A stretch of DNA of 5,659 bases from DATKSS01 sp049582065. GTDB taxonomy: Bacteria > Chloroflexota > Dormibacteria > Dormibacterales > Dormibacteraceae. This document shows positions 4,205-5,659 of this stretch, one piece after another (position 1 is the first letter of the stretch; each line of letters starts with the position of its first letter). Location of the stretch: positions 1-5,659 of the forward strand of contig JBAUTF010000034.1 of assembly GCA_049582065.1 (NCBI GenBank), given 5' to 3'. The notes below the pieces were generated by a model that saw only the letters and a list, made by a program, of their open reading frames with translations, ran no database searches and was not told where the DNA came from. The position numbers and the translations under genes are program-made.

Positions 4205-5032
4205 ATGGCCGACCCCGCTACGCAGGCAGAGCGCGCGGCGGCCTTCCTTCAACTGCACCACGGCGAAAGCCCGCTGCTCATCCCAAACCCATGGGATCAG
4301 GGCTCCGCGAAGCTGCTCGCGTCGCTCGGGTTCAAAGCGCTGGCAACCACGAGCGGCGGCTTCGCCGCCACATTGGGCCGGCTCGACGGGCATGTAACCC
4401 GCGATGAGGCCCTGGGGCACGCAAAGCTCATCGCCTCAGCCACCGACCTTCCGGTGTCGGCAGACCTGGAGGACTGCTTTGCGAACGACCCCGCCGGTGT
4501 GGCGGACACCATCCAGCGTGCTATCGCCGCAGGACTGTGTGGCTGCTCCGTTGAGGATTACACGCGGGATCCAGCCGCCCCGATCTACGAGCTGGCACAA
4601 GCCACCGAGCGGGTTGCTGCAGCGGCCGAGACAGCCCACCGCGGGCCTGCACGGCTGGTTCTGACGGCCCGCGCCGAGAACCACATCCACGGGATCCACG
4701 ACCTCGAAGACACAATCGCGCGTCTGCGCGCGTACGAGGAGGCAGGAGCAGATGTCCTCTTCGCACCGGGATTGACCCGGCCCGAGGACATCCGGCAGGT
4801 CATCGAGTCCGTGAACCGGCCCCTCAATGTGGTGACCCGCGCAGGCTTGCCGTCGGTATCGAAGCTCGCGGCCCTTGGGGTCCGCCGGATTTCGGTGGGG
4901 CAGGCCTTCGCCTATGGTGGATACGGGGCCCTCGTCGAGGCGGCTCGCGAACTCCTCGACGACGGGACGTACGCCTTCATGGACCGCGCGGCTGCCGGCG
5001 TGGAAGCCGGGCGAGCGGTTTTCACCACGTGA
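4205..5032 (+). CDS. isocitrate lyase/PEP mutase superfamily protein
   Basis: The product has 275 residues, a TIM-barrel of the ICL/PEPM superfamily (PF13714-like). Matching segments are L-L-I-P-N-P-W-D-Q-G-S-A (24-35), A-L-A-T-T-S-G-G-F-A (45-54), the metal-site strand P-V-S-A-D-L-E-D (83-90, with D87 and E89 in the places of the two Mg-binding acids), S-V-E-D (115-118, E117) and L-V-L-T-A-R-A-E-N-H (151-160, catalytic-type R156). The K-K-C-G-H loop of isocitrate and methylisocitrate lyases is absent; the loop reads C91-F-A-N-D, without the usual Gly-Tyr-Gly. This makes a true isocitrate lyase unlikely. Relatives cleave or form C-C or C-P bonds in 2-oxo acids such as oxaloacetate or phosphonopyruvate; the substrate is unknown. 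The gene starts 30 bases after the permease stop and converges on the GH15 gene with a 9-base gap. Confidence 0.9.
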   Translation: MADPATQAERAAAFLQLHHGESPLLIPNPWDQGSAKLLASLGFKALATTSGGFAATLGRLDGHVTRDEALGHAKLIASATDLPVSADLEDCFANDPAGVADTIQRAIAAGLCGCSVEDYTRDPAAPIYELAQATERVAAAAETAHRGPARLVLTARAENHIHGIHDLEDTIARLRAYEEAGADVLFAPGLTRPEDIRQVIESVNRPLNVVTRAGLPSVSKLAALGVRRISVGQAFAYGGYGALVEAARELLDDGTYAFMDRAAAGVEAGRAVFTT

Positions 5033-5040
5033 CCACGTGA
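5025..5040 (+). repeat. tandem CCACGTGA octamer at the gene end
   Basis: CCACGTGA occurs twice without a gap (5025-5032, 5033-5040), each containing the palindrome CACGTG. The first copy supplies the TGA stop of the ICL/PEP-mutase-like gene. It looks like a small duplication in the convergent gap; a regulatory role is not indicated. Confidence 0.5.
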
Positions 5041-5041
5041 G

Positions 5042-5659
5042 CTAGCCGTCGACCACTCGCTGCACTTCGAGGACTGCATGAACCAGCCCCGCCTGGCTGA
5101 GGGCAAGCGGATAGTTCCCGAGGAAGTCGCCCGTTGTGGGATCAATCTCCTCTGGAAGCAGGAGGAGGTCGGTTGCGAGCGCGAGGACCTGGTCGAAGAG
5201 GCGAAGGCCCTCCTCTCGACGCCCGAGGCGGAGTAGCGCCTCGAGGAGCCAGAAGGTGCACGGAAGAAAGGCGCCCTCTCTCCCCGCGAGACCGTCGCTG
5301 CCGGGAACGTATCGGTAGAGCAAGGGATCGCCGGCGCTGAGCTGTTTCCATGTGGCGTCGACTGTGCCGGCAAGCCGCGCCGACCCAGCTGCCTCAAAGC
5401 CAGTGAGCGGCAGCAACAGCAACGCGGCATCGAGATCCTCCGATCCGTAGGAACGGACGTACGCTCCCAGCCGCGAGTCGAACCCTTTCTCGCGAATTTC
5501 CGCAGCGAGCTCGTCCCGCGCCCGCTCCCAACCCATCACTCTTTGACGGCTCACTTTCTGGCGATGCCCTACACGGGCGGCGCGATCAAGTGCGATCCAG
5601 GCCCACACTTTCGAGTGCACGTACTGGCGCGGAGCTTCACGAATCTCCCAGATGCCGGC
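5042..5659 (-). CDS. glycoside hydrolase family 15 (glucoamylase/trehalase type), C-terminal part
   Basis: The frame is open to the right edge of the window, so the 5' end lies outside; 205 residues are visible. It opens with G-I-W-E-I-R-E-A-P-R-Q-Y-V-H-S-K-V-W-A-W (residues 2-21 of the visible part), the GH15 signature normally read as WE.R...R.(Y/F).HSKVM.W. A later in-frame GTG at 5620 is internal and not the start. The C-terminal catalytic region reads L-L-P-E-E-I-D-P-T-T-G-D-F-L-G-N-Y-P, where the second Glu of E-E-I-D is the usual general base, followed by A-L-S-Q-A-G-L-V-H-A. GH15 enzymes of this bacterial subgroup hydrolyse alpha-glucans, oligosaccharides or trehalose by inversion; which one cannot be settled from the C-terminal half. 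It ends at TAG (5042-5044), facing the ICL/PEP-mutase-like gene. Confidence 0.92.
   Translation of the reverse strand, partial: AGIWEIREAPRQYVHSKVWAWIALDRAARVGHRQKVSRQRVMGWERARDELAAEIREKGFDSRLGAYVRSYGSEDLDAALLLLPLTGFEAAGSARLAGTVDATWKQLSAGDPLLYRYVPGSDGLAGREGAFLPCTFWLLEALLRLGRREEGLRLFDQVLALATDLLLLPEEIDPTTGDFLGNYPLALSQAGLVHAVLEVQRVVDG

Noticed and set aside
3437..4420. 327-codon minus-strand open frame opposite the permease gene
   Set aside because: Composition is Gly/Arg/Glu-rich without motifs and it mirrors the membrane-protein codons; the plus-strand family match is clear.
4205..5032. Calling the gene isocitrate lyase or methylisocitrate lyase
   Set aside because: The KKCGH catalytic loop is missing, so only the superfamily can be supported.

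Overview
The window is about 5.7 kb of high-GC, gene-dense DNA. It looks like an actinobacterial or Chloroflexota-type chromosome. The grounds are G/C-ending codons almost throughout, tightly overlapping genes, a PIG-L/methyltransferase/DUF302 set, a CsoR-family (DUF156) repressor, and repeated use of a TANNNT box exactly 6 nt before a start codon, which is the usual layout of leaderless transcription in those phyla. The phylum assignment is inference. No mobile element, CRISPR array, tRNA or rRNA was seen.

Layout. (1) Bases 1-1440, plus strand: the 3' part of a PIG-L-family deacetylase, a class I SAM-dependent methyltransferase and a DUF302 protein overlap by 11 and 4 nt, so they look like one translationally coupled operon. 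(2) Bases 1559-2098, minus strand: a hemerythrin-type (HHE) protein, convergent with that operon and with a clear Shine-Dalgarno of its own. (3) Bases 2111-2564: a 450-base stretch without a convincing gene, with two hairpins and a weak 39-codon ORF. (4) Bases 2565-4174: the most interesting part. A thioredoxin gene lies behind a CsoR/CstR-type repressor gene on the minus strand, and a TauE/SafE permease gene is divergent on the plus strand. A perfect 6-bp inverted repeat, ATACCC-N4-GGGTAT, lies between two back-to-back promoters that are almost mirror images. (5) Bases 4205-5032: an isocitrate lyase/PEP-mutase superfamily protein, apparently with its own leaderless promoter. (6) Bases 5042-5659, minus strand: the C-terminal part of a GH15 glucoamylase/trehalase-type enzyme running out of the window.

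How the genes work together. The repressor keeps the two cysteines of the CsoR family but has glycine where copper sensors have histidine. This is the pattern expected of persulfide sensors (CstR type) rather than Cu(I) sensors. A TauE-type sulfur-oxyanion/anion permease and a thioredoxin in the same locus fit a small reactive-sulfur response module. The permease appears to be preceded by a leaderless 12-codon upstream ORF, MPAPQACATAGW, that contains one cysteine codon and ends in a GTGA overlap with the permease start. Permease translation may therefore depend on translation of this leader peptide. The module's function and regulation are inferred; the motifs and coordinates are read directly from the sequence.
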